The notes under the pieces were generated by a model that saw only the letters and a list, made by a program, of their open reading frames with translations, was not told the DNA's origin and did not search any database. From M0108 sp963841065 (GTDB lineage: Bacteria > Pseudomonadota > Gammaproteobacteria > Chromatiales > Chromatiaceae), in NCBI GenBank assembly GCA_963841065.1, contig CAWJBI010000029.1:17756-81755 (forward strand): 64,000 nt of DNA. The letters run 5' to 3'. Position 1 is the stretch's first letter. Every line of letters begins with the position of its first letter. Below, one piece after another: positions 45,220-55,050 of this stretch. The translations under genes and the position numbers were made by a program.

Positions 45220-46409
45220 ATGACAGCGCCGGCCTACCATGAAGACCCGGGCCCGGAACAGCCCTTCATGTCGCACCTCGTGGAGCTTCGCGACCGGCTG
45301 TTGCACATGGTGATGGCGATCGGGATCGCCCTGGTGGTCCTCTTCCCCTTCGCCAACGATATCTACACCTTCATCGCCGAGCCCATCCGCGCCCAGTTGC
45401 CCGAGGGCTCGACCATGATCGCCACCCAGGTGGCCTCGCCCTTCATGACGCCCTTCAAGCTGGCGCTGGTATCGGCGGTCTTCGTCGCCATGCCCTACCT
45501 GCTCTTCCAGATCTGGGGATTCGTGGCCCCGGGCCTCTATCAGCATGAAAAGCGCTTCGCCATGCCCTTGCTGGCCTCCAGCATCTGCCTGTTTTACCTG
45601 GGCATGGCCTTCGCCTATTACCTCGTCTTCCCACTGGTCTTCGCCTTCTTCACGGCCACGACCCCCGAAGGCGTGGCCCAGATGCCGGACATCACCTACT
45701 ACCTGGACTTTGTCCTCAAGCTCTTTTTTGCCTTCGGGGTCTCCTTCCAGATCCCCATCGCGACCATCCTGCTGGTGGCCATGGGGATGACCACGGCGGA
45801 GAGCCTGACCGACAAACGGCCCTATGTCATCGTCGGCTGCTTTGTCATCGGCATGCTCCTGACCCCACCGGACGTCATCTCCCAGACCCTGCTCGCGGTG
45901 CCCATGTGGATGCTGTACGAGGCGGGCATCTTCTTCTCGCGCTTCTTCAAGAAGCGGGACACGGAGGAGGAGCCAGAACCAACCGGGGGACCGCCAGCGG
46001 GGCGCGGGCGCGGCGGGAGCGGGAGCAGCGGCCAGCGCCAGCCCGGCGACGGCTCCGGGGGTCGGCACCCCTGGGGATCCGAGCGGCGCCAGCCCAGCGC
46101 CGGTAACCCAGGCACGGGGAGGTCATGGTCGGCCGTGAGATCGACGGCGGCGATCCCTTCGACCGCGAGCGCTTCGTCCCCCTGACGCCGGAAGAAATGG
46201 AGGCGGAGCTCGACGCCATCGAGGCGGCCGAATCGGAACTGGACGAGGATATGGACCCCATCGAGGCCTTGCTGGAGCGGGTCACGGAACTGCGCGACCT
46301 GGAAAACGAGGCCGGCGCCCGCCAACTCCTCTATCGCGTCCTCGCCGACGGCGACGAATCCCAGCGCGGGGTAGCCATGAATATCCTGACGGAGATGGAC
46401 AGGCCCTGA
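45220..46409 (+). CDS. tatC: Sec-independent translocase subunit TatC with C-terminal extension; two apparent frameshifts
   Basis: The first 247 residues are a full TatC with six helices (MSHLVELRDRLLHMV start; FVIGMLLTPPDVISQTLLAVP near the end). After KKRDTEEE the current frame decays into low-complexity sequence ending at 46185. Removing one G from the run 45985-45989 opens an Ala/Pro-rich linker (GAGAAGAGAAASASPATAPG), and removing one G from 46116-46119 leads into an acidic helical domain (PFDRERFVPLTPEEMEAEL) ending in LLYRVLADGDESQRGVAMNI and stopping at 46409. The reconstructed protein is about 395 residues. TatC with a TPR-like or FimV-like tail is known from related sulfur bacteria as I recall, but I infer the join. 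Without it, the tail would be a separate ORF starting at 46125. Confidence 0.8.
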
Positions 46410-46514
46410 GGCTGGCGGCCCGAGCATTGAAATGTCGCGATGGCACACTAATTCCGCCTAATCCATGGCCTAGCGCCGGGCCATGGCATCACCACCAGGG
46501 AGCGACCCGGACCC

Positions 46515-47492
46515 ATGGCCTCCGCCACCCAACTCCATTACAAACAAAACCGGCTCAAGCAACTGCGCGCCTTCTGTCACGCCGCGCGCTCGGGCAGCGT
46601 CAGCACCGCCGCCGACCAGATCTTTCTGAGTCAGCCCACCGTCTCCCTGCAGATTCAGGCCCTGGAGCGGGAATTCGACACCCTCCTCTTCGAGCGCCGC
46701 GGCCCCAAGATCAAGCTCACCCCGGCGGGTGATCTGCTCTACGGTCTGGCCCAGCCCCTGGTCGAAGGCATGGACAAGCTCCATGAAACCTTCTTTAGTC
46801 AGTGCGGCCGGGTAGATCAGGGCTCCCTGGAGGTGGCGGCCGGTGAATCGACCATCCTCTATATCCTGCCAGAGCCGGTACGGCGCTTCACCGCCATCCA
46901 TCCGGGCATCGAGATCAAGCTGCACAATGTCACGGGCCGCGATGGCCTGGCCATGGTGCGGGCCGACGAGGCGGACATGGCCGTCGGCTCCATGATCGAG
47001 GTCCCGGACGACATCACCTACCGGCCCTTCGTCACCTACCGGCCCAAGCTCATCACCCCCCTGGACCACCCGCTGGCGGCCAAGGCCAGCGTGACCCTGG
47101 AGGACATCACCCCCTTCGGGCTCATCCTGCCGCCCAGTCACCTCAGTACCTGGCGGACGGTCGATCTGGTCTTCCGTCAGCACAACCTGAATTACAAGGT
47201 CGCCCTGGAGGCCGGCGGCTGGGAGGTCATCAAGAAGTATGTCGAACTGGGGCTGGGCATCTCCATCGTCACCGATGTCTGTCTCACCGGCCAGGAACGC
47301 CTCGCCACCATCCCCATGGAGCAATACTTCCCCAAACGCAGCTACGGTATCGTCCTGCGCCGTGGCAAGTTCCTCTCACCCCAGGCCAAGCGCTTCATCG
47401 AGGTGCTCGATGAAACCTTCGCCGGCCAGGAGGTCGAACCCCACCTCCAGGGCCCCGAACATGGGGAATGGGAGGATGCCCATCTGGGGTGA
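46515..47492 (+). CDS. LysR-family transcriptional regulator (CysB-like)
   Basis: A 325-residue LysR protein. The winged helix-turn-helix is in residues 12-70 (GSVSTAADQIFLSQPTVSLQ), and the effector domain begins around 100 with LEVAAGESTILYILPEPV. The C-terminal tail contains EVEPHLQG. Longer effector-domain similarity resembles CysB/Cbl-type regulators, which would suit a sulfur metabolism role, but this is inferred. Its stop codon lies one base from the stop codon of the convergent rsmI gene. Confidence 0.85.
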   Translation: MASATQLHYKQNRLKQLRAFCHAARSGSVSTAADQIFLSQPTVSLQIQALEREFDTLLFERRGPKIKLTPAGDLLYGLAQPLVEGMDKLHETFFSQCGRVDQGSLEVAAGESTILYILPEPVRRFTAIHPGIEIKLHNVTGRDGLAMVRADEADMAVGSMIEVPDDITYRPFVTYRPKLITPLDHPLAAKASVTLEDITPFGLILPPSHLSTWRTVDLVFRQHNLNYKVALEAGGWEVIKKYVELGLGISIVTDVCLTGQERLATIPMEQYFPKRSYGIVLRRGKFLSPQAKRFIEVLDETFAGQEVEPHLQGPEHGEWEDAHLG

Positions 47493-47493
47493 A

Positions 47494-48333
47494 TCAGGTC
47501 CGCCAGGCCAGCCCCAGGGTGTAAAGCCGGTTCTTCTTGTCGCCGCTGATCTCGGCGGCGAGGGCGGCGGCTTGTTTGAGGGGCAGTTCCCGGGCCAGGA
47601 TGCGCAGCACCCGCTCGCCTTCCAACCCGGTTGCATCCCGGTCGCGGCAGCCCTCCACCAGCAGGACGAATTCGCCCTTCTGCTGATCCGGGTCTTCCTG
47701 TATGCGCGGGACCAGGCCCGCCAGGGTGCCGTCCAGGAAAGTCTCGAAGTGCTTGGTGAGTTCCCGCGCCACCACGGCGCGGCGGTCGGGCCCCAGGCTC
47801 GCGGCCAGGTCGGCCAGGGTCGCCAGGACCCGATTGCCCGCCTCGTAGAAGATGAGGGTGCCCGGTTCCTGGGCCAGGGTGACGAACCACTCCCGACGCT
47901 TGGCGTGGGTCCGGGGTGGGAAGCCCAGAAAGACGAAGCGATCACTGGGCAGGCCGGCGGCGGAGAGGGCGCAGATGGCGGCGTTGGGGCCGGGGATGGG
48001 CACGACCCGCAGACCGGCGGCCCGGGCGGCGGCCACCAGGGGATAGCCGGGATCGCTGATCAGGGGCGTGCCCGCATCCGACACCAGGGCCAGATCCTCC
48101 CCGGCGGCCAGACGCTCCAGCAGGCGCGGGACCAGCTTCTCCTCGTTGTGCTCGTGACAGGCGGTCAGCGGCGTGCGTAGGCCATAATGGCTCAGCAGAC
48201 CCGCGGTGTGGCGGGTATCCTCGGCGGCGATGAGGGCAACCCGGGCCAGGACCTCGAGGGCGCGCTGGCTGATGTCCGCCAGATTGCCCATGGGCGTGGC
48301 CACCACGTATAGTATCCCTGAGACTTGTGACAA
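47494..48333 (-). CDS. rsmI: 16S rRNA (cytidine1402-2'-O)-methyltransferase
   Basis: A 279-residue SAM-dependent tetrapyrrole-methylase-fold enzyme: GILYVVATPMGNLADISQRA at the start, LIAAEDTRHTAGLLSHYGL, LVSDAGTPLISDPGYPLV, and the late GEFVLLVEGC. Function: 2'-O-methylation of C1402 with RsmH. It is divergent from lpoA with only 36 bases between starts, the conserved rsmI-lpoA-yraN arrangement of gammaproteobacteria. Confidence 0.94.
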   Translation of the reverse strand: MSQVSGILYVVATPMGNLADISQRALEVLARVALIAAEDTRHTAGLLSHYGLRTPLTACHEHNEEKLVPRLLERLAAGEDLALVSDAGTPLISDPGYPLVAAARAAGLRVVPIPGPNAAICALSAAGLPSDRFVFLGFPPRTHAKRREWFVTLAQEPGTLIFYEAGNRVLATLADLAASLGPDRRAVVARELTKHFETFLDGTLAGLVPRIQEDPDQQKGEFVLLVEGCRDRDATGLEGERVLRILARELPLKQAAALAAEISGDKKNRLYTLGLAWRT

Positions 48334-48369
48334 GGCCTTTCCTTCCGATTTTCAACAGGCCCGCCATCG

Positions 48370-49761
48370 ATGACGAAGCCAGACGCTGCTAATGGCGACG
48401 GGAGTTTCCCCAGCTCCAGTGCCCCCTATCCCCCGATGAGACGCCCGCTACTCGCCCCCGGGTCGCCCGGCCATGCCCAGCCCCCCCGGGCCAGGCCTCC
48501 TGTTCAAGCATCGGAGCCGCTGGCCGAGGGCGCTGGCCGGTCCCTCCCCCGGGCCCTGGCCCTGCCGCTTCTGTTCGCCCTCTTTCTGACAACCCTGGCC
48601 ATGCTGCTGGCGAGCTGCGCGGGACCCCCACGCCGCGCCGATCCTGGCGCCGGTCCAGGGGCGGCCGCCCCGCCCCAGGCCCGGGCCCAGGTCGCCGTCC
48701 TGCTGCCCCAATCCGGACGTTACGCCGAGGCGGGTGCGGCGGTGCGTCAGGGCATTCTCGCCGCCCAGGGCGCCAGCGGACAAGGGCCAGAACTCCGCTT
48801 CTACGATAGCCACAACCCGAAAGCGGTGCCGGAATTGTTGCGCCGGGCCGCCGCCGAGGGCGCGAGCCTGGCCATCGGCCCCCTGGAAAAGGAGGCGGTC
48901 GATGCCCTTGCCGTCCAATCGGCCCTCCCCATCCCCACCCTGGCCCTGAACCGGGCCACCAGCGAGGCCTCGCCGCCGAATCTCTATCAATTCTCCCTGG
49001 ACCCGGAAGACGAGGCGGCGGACGCCGCGCGCAAGGCCTGGGGGCGGGGCTATCACACGGCCATCCTGCTTTATCCCGCCAGCCCCTGGGGTGAACGCCT
49101 GGCCAACAGCTTCCGGCGCGAATGGCTCGGCAGTGGTGGGAGCTTCGCCACTATCCAGGCCTTTGATCCGAACTCGGCGGACTTGCCCCAAGGGCTGCTG
49201 GCGGACGCCTTTGCCGGCTCGGTCCAGACCGCCCCCGCCGACTGCGTCTTCCTGGTCGCCACCGCGCCCCAGGCCCGCCGGCTCTGGCCCGAGATTGTCG
49301 CCAGCACCCAGGGCCCGCCCCCGGTCTTCGCCACCTCTCATGTGTTCGAGGGCGCCCCGGATCAGGAGGGCAACCAAGCCCTGCTGGGGCTGCAATTCGT
49401 CGATATCCCCTGGATGATTGACGTCAATCCGGCGGATCCCCTCTCCCGATCCAGCCTGGAGCGCACCTCCGGGGGCATAGACCCGCGTTACGCCCGGCTC
49501 TATGCCATGGGCATCGACGCCTATGCCTTGATTCAGCAGCTTGACGGCCTGGCGGGGCGTCCCGGCGCCTTCCTGGATGGCCGCACCGGACGCCTGAGCC
49601 TGGACAGCCGGCGGCGGGTTCAACGGGAACTCATCCTGGCCCGCCTGGACAGCCTCGGGCCAAGGCGGATGACCGCGGCGGGAGCGGCGGCCAGCCTCAC
49701 CGCCGCCCATCCTGGCTTCCCCGGAGGCGGAGGTCCGCGCCTTGCCGCCCTCGCCCCCTGA
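48370..49761 (+). CDS. lpoA: Penicillin-binding protein activator LpoA (C-terminal-domain type)
   Basis: A 463-residue lipoprotein. After a long, Pro-rich N-terminus the hydrophobic segment ALPLLFALFLTTLAMLLASC carries the lipobox LLAS-C (Cys about residue 81). The PBP-like domain begins with QVAVLLPQSGRYAEAGAAVR and includes SLAIGPLEKEAVDAL and FQDP-like FQFVDIPWMID variants. The E. coli LpoA TPR domain is absent; this is the short form. The true start may be at a later ATG. It activates penicillin-binding protein 1A at the outer membrane. Overlaps yraN by 20 bases. Confidence 0.8.
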   Translation: MTKPDAANGDGSFPSSSAPYPPMRRPLLAPGSPGHAQPPRARPPVQASEPLAEGAGRSLPRALALPLLFALFLTTLAMLLASCAGPPRRADPGAGPGAAAPPQARAQVAVLLPQSGRYAEAGAAVRQGILAAQGASGQGPELRFYDSHNPKAVPELLRRAAAEGASLAIGPLEKEAVDALAVQSALPIPTLALNRATSEASPPNLYQFSLDPEDEAADAARKAWGRGYHTAILLYPASPWGERLANSFRREWLGSGGSFATIQAFDPNSADLPQGLLADAFAGSVQTAPADCVFLVATAPQARRLWPEIVASTQGPPPVFATSHVFEGAPDQEGNQALLGLQFVDIPWMIDVNPADPLSRSSLERTSGGIDPRYARLYAMGIDAYALIQQLDGLAGRPGAFLDGRTGRLSLDSRRRVQRELILARLDSLGPRRMTAAGAAASLTAAHPGFPGGGGPRLAALAP

Positions 49762-50104
49762 GACCAGCCGGGACCTGGGCGCCGACAAGGAGCGCCTGGC
49801 CCGCGACTATCTGGAGGGTCAGGGCCTGCGGCTCATGGCAAACAACTACCGCTGCCGGCGCGGCGAAATCGACCTGGTGATGCGTGACGCCGCCACCCTG
49901 GTCTTTGTCGAGGTCCGCTTTCGCGCCTCGGAGCGCTTTGGCGGCGCCGCCGCCTCGATCGGTGTGGCGAAGCAAAGGCGACTGATAGCCGCCGCCAGCC
50001 ATTTTCTGCAACGCCAACCCCTCGACCTCCCCTGCCGCTTCGATGTCATCGCCATCGGCGCCGGGGACCATATCGACTGGATTCGGGATGCCTTCCATGC
50101 CTAA
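49742..50104 (+). CDS. yraN: YraN family (UPF0102) endonuclease-like protein
   Basis: A 120-residue protein of the Holliday-junction-resolvase-like UPF0102 group. LARDYLEGQGLRLMANNYRC precedes RRGEIDLVMRD, LVFVEVRFR and RFDVIAI, where conserved Asp/Glu and Gln/Arg form a restriction-like nuclease site. The annotated start is a TTG at 49742 that overlaps the lpoA 3' end; no ATG fits. Typical neighbour of lpoA and rsmI. Biological function unproven. Confidence 0.85.
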   Translation: MPPSPPETSRDLGADKERLARDYLEGQGLRLMANNYRCRRGEIDLVMRDAATLVFVEVRFRASERFGGAAASIGVAKQRRLIAAASHFLQRQPLDLPCRFDVIAIGAGDHIDWIRDAFHA

Positions 50105-50894
50105 CGACCGACTTGAGCGACCCAGAACCGCCCCCCGCGGCCAGCGGCCCCTCATCGCCTGCCTGGCCCTGAGCCTGGCCCTGCCGCTGCTGCAGGGCTG
50201 CGCCGCCGCCCTGATCGGGGCCGGGGTGGGGGCGGCGGTGGGGGCCACGGTCATGGTCCGGGACCGGCGGGGCCAGGACGCCCTCATCGATGACAAGGAG
50301 ATCGAGTTCAAGAGCCGGGATTGGCCCGGCACCCAGACCCGTTGCCAGGTCGCGGTCAACAGCTACAACCGCGTCGTGCTGCTCACGGGTCAGTGCAAGG
50401 ACGAGGCCGGGGCGAAGGCTTATGCCGAACGCGTCAGCAAGGTGCCCAAGGTCAGCCGGGTGATAGACGAGATCACCATCGGCCCCTTTGCCAGCCTGAA
50501 CCGCCAAAGCGAGGATACCCTCATTACCTCCCGGGCCAAACTTGCCCTGGTCGATGTCGATATCCAGGGGTTCGACCCCACCCGGGTCACGGTGATCACC
50601 GAATCCGGCATCGTCTATCTCATGGGCCTGGTGACCACCGAGGAAGCGGAGGCCGCGGTTGACAAGGTGCGCTACGTCCCAGGGGTCACCAAGGTGGTGA
50701 AGGTCTTCGAGATCACCAACAAGCCCACTACCGCGGACGCCAAGGCTACCTCCGCCACCGCCCCCACCGCTCGGCCTCAAGCAGAGACGGACGGTTTCGA
50801 CCAGCCGGACAATGGGGGGGACCAGGCCCTATTCCCCACCCGCAACGCCATCGACGACACCCCCAGCGACCCCGGCCCCGATGACGCCCTTTAA
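50097..50894 (+). CDS. BON-domain outer-membrane lipoprotein (DolP/YraP-like)
   Basis: A 265-residue lipoprotein: signal with lipobox LLQGC (Cys about 34), glycine-rich start GAGVGAAVGATVMV, two BON domains (about residues 68-130 and 140-210; the latter has YLMGLVTTEEAEAAVDKVRYVPG), and a low-complexity C-terminus. The ATG at 50097 overlaps the yraN stop codon. Long tail beyond the BON domains is unusual for DolP. It supports outer-membrane integrity and BAM function in other bacteria. FAD oxidase gene follows with a 14-base overlap. Confidence 0.85.
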   Translation: MPNDRLERPRTAPRGQRPLIACLALSLALPLLQGCAAALIGAGVGAAVGATVMVRDRRGQDALIDDKEIEFKSRDWPGTQTRCQVAVNSYNRVVLLTGQCKDEAGAKAYAERVSKVPKVSRVIDEITIGPFASLNRQSEDTLITSRAKLALVDVDIQGFDPTRVTVITESGIVYLMGLVTTEEAEAAVDKVRYVPGVTKVVKVFEITNKPTTADAKATSATAPTARPQAETDGFDQPDNGGDQALFPTRNAIDDTPSDPGPDDAL

Positions 50895-52282
50895 ACCCCT
50901 GAGTGCCGGGATTGTCCGGGAACTCAGGGCCATCGCCAGACCCGGCGCCCTCTTGCTGGACCCGGCGGAGCTGCTGGTCCTACGGCTATGACAACAGCCG
51001 CCGCCAGGCCATGCCCCAGGCCGTGGTCCTGGTCGAGGCCGCCGACCAGGTCGTGCCCCTGGTCGAGCTCTGCAACCGGGAACGGCTGCCGCTGGTCGCG
51101 CGTGGGCGCGGCACCGGCACCACCGGCGCCACGGTGCCGGATCGGGGCGGCCTGGTCCTCTCCTTCGAGCGCATGGAGCGCATCCTCCGCATCGACCCGG
51201 ACAACCGTCTGGCGATCGTTGAGCCAGGCGTCACCAACCAGGCCCTGCAGGCGGCGCTGGCGCCCCGGGGCTTTTTCTGGCCACCGGACCCCACCAGCGC
51301 CGCCACCTGTACCCTGGGCGGTAACCTGGCCTGCAACGCCGCCGGTCCCCGCGCGGTCAAGTACGGCACCCCGCGCGAGAATACCCTGGGGCTGACGGCG
51401 GTCACCGGCGCTGGCGAGCTCATGCGCGCCGGGGTGCGGACCACCAAGGGCGTGGTCGGCTACGACCTGACCCGGCTCATCATCGGCTCCGAGGGCACCC
51501 TGGCCCTCATCACCCAGGCCACCCTCAAGCTCACCCCCCTGGCGGAGGCCCGGCGCACCCTGCGCGCCAGCTACGCCGACATCCATGCCGCCGCCGCCGC
51601 CGTCTCCGCCATCATGGCCCAGCCCGTCACCCCTTGCGCCCTGGAATTCATGGATGGCTCCGCTATTGCCATGGCCCGCCATGTCGGCGATCTGGGCCTG
51701 CCCCCGGGGACCGGCGCCCTGCTCATGATCGAGGTGGACGGCCCGGCCCATGGTATCGATCAGGCTGCCGCGGCCATCGCCCAGGCCGCCAGCTTGCCCG
51801 GGCTGCTGGAGCTGAGCACCGCCGCCAGTGCCGAGGAGGTCGCCGCACTCTGGCGGACCCGCGCCGCCCTGTCCCCGGCCCTGCGCCAGATCGCGCCCAA
51901 AAAGATCAACGAGGACGTAGTGGTGCCCGTCTCGCGCCTGGGCACCTTCATCGAGGGCGTGGACCGGCTGGGGCGGGAGCACGCCATCCGCATCGTCAAC
52001 TTCGGCCACGCCGGCAACGGCAACATCCACGTCAACCTGCTGGTGAACCCCGACGACCCCGAGGAGATGGCGCGCGCCGACGCCTGCCTCGACGCCGTCT
52101 TCAGCCTGGTCATCGAGTTGGAAGGCACCCTATCGGGCGAGCATGGGGTCGGCCTGGCCAAGCGCGATCATATTCACCGGGAGCTGGACCCCGTCGTCCT
52201 GCGCCTCATGCACGGCATCAAGCAGCAGTTCGACCCCAACGGCATTCTCAATCCCGGCAAGACCTTGCCGCCCCTGGCATAA
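50881..52282 (+). CDS. FAD-binding oxidase (GlcD/D-lactate dehydrogenase family), single frameshift
   Basis: The true N-terminus starts at the ATG at 50881 (MTPFKPLSAGIVREL) in a frame that stops at TGA near 50990. A surplus base in CC at 50979-50980 breaks it; removing one gives ELLVYGYDNSRRQAMPQAVV and an intact protein of about 466 residues. FAD-binding motifs follow: PLVARGRGTGTTGA, LGGNLACNAAGPRAVKYG and GSEGTLALITQA. The C-terminal FAD-oxidase_C domain has IVNFGHAGNGNIHVNLL. Substrate is a 2-hydroxyacid (glycolate, D-lactate) in characterised members; which one is unclear. Overlaps the BON lipoprotein gene by 14 bases. Confidence 0.85.
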
Positions 52283-52326
52283 GACATGACCGGACGATCG
52301 CCACCCCAGGGTGGACATGAGGAGGG

Positions 52327-54471
52327 ATGAAGCGGATGGCGGCTACTGGGTCGATCCTGGCCGCTTGGGGCCGCACCCCCTCGGGGACGCCCGCCGCGAT
52401 AGGCCTCTTGTTGCTCGCCCTGCTCGCCTGGCCTTGGCCGTCCCTGGCCAACCCGGTCACGACCGACCACGTCACCGCGCGCCTGGTGGCGGAGCGCAGC
52501 CCGATCGCACCCGGGGAGACGGTCGATCTCGCGCTGATCTTCGAGATCCAGCCCGGCTGGCACACCTACTGGCGCAATCCCGGTGACTCGGGTGATCCGC
52601 CGCGCCTCGCCTGGACCCTGCCTGACGGCGTCACCGTCGGACCGCCGCGCTGGCCGCGCCCGGAGGTCATCCCGGTCGGCCCCTTGGCCAACTATGGCTA
52701 TTCAGGCCGCGCCCTGCTGCTCTTCGCCCTGTCCCTGCCCGCGGACTGGCCGGTTGGCGCCCCCCTGCGCCTGCAGGCCCAGGCCGACTGGCTGGTCTGC
52801 GAGGAGCACTGCGTCCCGGAGTCCGGCTCCTTTGAACTGACCATCCCGACGGCGACCGCGACGGGCGCCGTCGATCCCGTCGAGGCGGAGTCATTCGCCG
52901 CCGCCCGCGCCGGCTTGCCCGAGGGCCGGCTCGAGGGTGCCCGGATAAGCCTGGAGGGGGCGCGGCTCGGCCTCACCATCCCCACCGCAGACTTGCCCTT
53001 TGCTCCCGCCGCAGTCGGGTTCTTCGCCGGCGCCTGGGGCCTGATCGAACATGCCGCCGCGCAGCCCTGGCGACTGGACGAGGGCCTGCTGCGACTGGAC
53101 CTGACCCCAGGCACCTTGGCGGAACAAGCCCCCGCCGAGGGCCTGCTGGTCCTTACGGATGCGGGGGGGCAGGTTCGTGCCTACGAGATCGCGGCGGTCA
53201 GAGACCCGCTCACCCAGGCGATCAGCCCCGGGGAGACGATCGGGCTGCCCCTCGCCCTGGCCTTCGCCCTGCTCGGGGGCCTGGTCCTGAATTTGATGCC
53301 CTGCGTCTTCCCCATCCTGGCGATGAAGGCCTTGAGCCTGGTCAAGGGGTTGACCGAGGCCGGGCCAGCGGCGGCGCGGCGGCGGGTCCGGCAGGGAATC
53401 GCCTATACCGCCGGTGTTCTGCTCTTCTTTGCCGCCCTGGCGGGGCTCTTGCTGGCCTTGCGCGCGGGCGGCGCGGCCATCGGCTGGGGTTTCCAGCTCC
53501 AGTACCCGCCCTTCGTCGCCCTCATGGCCTCGGTCTTTTTCGTCATCGGCCTCAGCCTCGCCGGGGCGGTGAACCTGGGTGCCGGGCTCATGGCGCTGGG
53601 AAGTGGCGATAGCCGGCGCGGCCACCTGGGGGCCTTCGGGACCGGCGCCCTGGCGGCCCTGGTCGCGGCACCCTGCACCGCCCCCTTCATGGGCGCGGCC
53701 CTAGGCTATGCCGTCACCCTGAGCTGGCCCCTGGCCCTGGCGATCATGCTCACCCTGGGGCTGGGCCTGGCTCTACCCTTCCTCTTGCTGTCGCTGCTCC
53801 CCGGCCTGGCGCGGCGGCTACCGAAACCAGGACCCTGGATGGAGACCCTGAAGGAGGTCCTGGCCTTTCCCATGTTCGCGGCGGCGGCCTGGTTGGTCTG
53901 GGTCCTGAGTGTCCAGACCGGGGCGGACGGGGTCGCCCTGGTTCTGGGTGGCCTGCTCCTGCTGGCCTTTGGGCTCTGGCTGCGTGACAGGACCCGGATA
54001 CTGAGTCCAGGCTGGCGGCGCTGGGGTGCCATCGTGAGCCTGGCGGCACTGGCGGGCACCCTCTATCTCGGGATAGCAACCGACCGCCTTGTCGAACCGA
54101 CCAGCGGCACGGGCGCGGTCCGCTCCGGGTCACTCCCCAGCGAGCCCTATTCCCCCGATCGACTCGCCAAGGCCCGCGAGGAGGGGCGCCCCGTCTTCGT
54201 CAACATGACCGCCGCCTGGTGTATCACCTGCCTGGTCAACGAGCGCTTGGCCCTTAGCACCGCCGAGGTGACACAAGCCTTCTCGGATGCCGGAATCCTG
54301 TATCTCAAGGGCGACTGGACCAACCGGGACCCGTCGATCACTGCCTATCTCGCGGCGCACGGCCGTAACGGAGTCCCCCTCTATGTCTTCTATCCCCCGG
54401 CGGGGGAGCCCAAGGTCCTGCCTCAGATCCTGACACCGGACCTGGTGCTGGACGGAGTCAGAGATCGGTAA
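52327..54471 (+). CDS. DsbD/ScsB-type thiol:disulfide interchange protein
   Basis: A 714-residue membrane reductase. N-terminal signal, then a DsbD-N-like domain with LVCEEHCVPESG (two cysteines), then eight or more hydrophobic helices carrying the redox cysteines NLMPCVFPILAMK and VAAPCTAPFMG, then a C-terminal thioredoxin domain with AAWCITCLVN. Electrons flow from cytoplasmic thioredoxin through the membrane cysteines to periplasmic partners. The large N-terminal domain resembles ScsB more than DsbD. ATG at 52327 follows AGGAGGG. Its last 14 bases overlap a minus-strand degenerate gene. Confidence 0.9.
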   Translation: MKRMAATGSILAAWGRTPSGTPAAIGLLLLALLAWPWPSLANPVTTDHVTARLVAERSPIAPGETVDLALIFEIQPGWHTYWRNPGDSGDPPRLAWTLPDGVTVGPPRWPRPEVIPVGPLANYGYSGRALLLFALSLPADWPVGAPLRLQAQADWLVCEEHCVPESGSFELTIPTATATGAVDPVEAESFAAARAGLPEGRLEGARISLEGARLGLTIPTADLPFAPAAVGFFAGAWGLIEHAAAQPWRLDEGLLRLDLTPGTLAEQAPAEGLLVLTDAGGQVRAYEIAAVRDPLTQAISPGETIGLPLALAFALLGGLVLNLMPCVFPILAMKALSLVKGLTEAGPAAARRRVRQGIAYTAGVLLFFAALAGLLLALRAGGAAIGWGFQLQYPPFVALMASVFFVIGLSLAGAVNLGAGLMALGSGDSRRGHLGAFGTGALAALVAAPCTAPFMGAALGYAVTLSWPLALAIMLTLGLGLALPFLLLSLLPGLARRLPKPGPWMETLKEVLAFPMFAAAAWLVWVLSVQTGADGVALVLGGLLLLAFGLWLRDRTRILSPGWRRWGAIVSLAALAGTLYLGIATDRLVEPTSGTGAVRSGSLPSEPYSPDRLAKAREEGRPVFVNMTAAWCITCLVNERLALSTAEVTQAFSDAGILYLKGDWTNRDPSITAYLAAHGRNGVPLYVFYPPAGEPKVLPQILTPDLVLDGVRDR

Positions 54472-54818
54472 ACCCAATCCCGGGGTATTCCCCGACTTGT
54501 AGCCAAGGTGCGTCGGGAATGACGATGACAAATCCCTTCTCGTTATCCGCCAGGGTAAATGGCTTTCCAGAATCCGTCCTGATAGGAAGTCCCTTCCCAG
54601 GCCACATCGGCAAGTTTCCAATCAGATCAGATTTCCGTGATCTCGCGATCGACATCTTGCTCTTTGGCCAGGGCAATCCAGCCATCATCATCGGGGCCAT
54701 AAGCGCGACCCGTTGGGGAATGGATCATCAGTCCTTCCTCCAGGTTTTTGACTATCGGGTAGGCTTGCTCCTTGGGCGATAATTGCGCCTATTACCTGGC
54801 GGATTTCAAGTGCTTCAT
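54458..54818 (-). pseudogene. Degenerate small gene with AYPIVK motif (copy A of a duplicated module)
   Basis: From ATG at 54816-54818, preceded by the strong ribosome-binding site GGAGGAGA, the frame reads MKHLKSAR, then TAA and TAG, then AQLSPKEQAYPIVKNLEEGL, GRAYGPDDDGWIALAKEQDV and a TGA, followed by DWKLADVAWEGTSYQDGFW and, after a one-base shift at GGG 54553-54555, LADNEKGFVIVIPDAPWL. The first 23 codons align gap-free with the mini-gene at 62359-62460 (both have AYPIVK at the same distance from ATG). Three in-frame stops and a frameshift indicate decay. I do not recognise the family with certainty; the C-terminal part looks like a small immunity- or antitoxin-like protein, which is a guess. 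Confidence 0.6.
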
Positions 54819-54852
54819 GATGTTTATCTCCTCCGGCATTTTCTCTAGCCAA

Positions 54853-54875
54853 TAAAAAACCCGCCGAAGCGGGTT
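54853..54875 (-). terminator. Rho-independent terminator in the leader of degenerate copy A
   Basis: On the minus strand AACCCGC-TTCG-GCGGGTT is followed by a run TTTTTTATT, a textbook intrinsic terminator with a UUCG loop. It lies 35 bases upstream of the ATG of the degenerate gene at 54458-54818. The same hairpin, T-run and downstream spacing occur at 62492-62513, also in front of a mini-gene, so it may be a conserved attenuator rather than simply the end of an upstream gene. No minus-strand gene is visible immediately upstream. Confidence 0.85.
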
Positions 54876-54963
54876 ATGAGGGGGCAGGGGGAGCCAAGGA
54901 GACGCTGATTTGGTAGCGCCCCAATTCGTAGGGCGCATCTTGCCTAACAGGCTGGTACGCAAG

Positions 54964-55002
54964 GCTTAATCTAACCGCCATCCTGCAGATTGAGGCACTA
55001 CC
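54964..55002 (+). repeat. Left direct repeat flanking the AT-rich island
   Basis: A 39-base element starting GCTTAA and ending GGCACTACC, 32 of 39 positions identical to 58746-58784 by eye. It lies at the transition from GC-rich to AT-rich sequence. Direct orientation, no nearby integrase. Confidence 0.7.
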
Positions 55003-55050
55003 CTACAAGGTATGACATCCTAACGCACCGATTAATAAGTATGTAATTTG

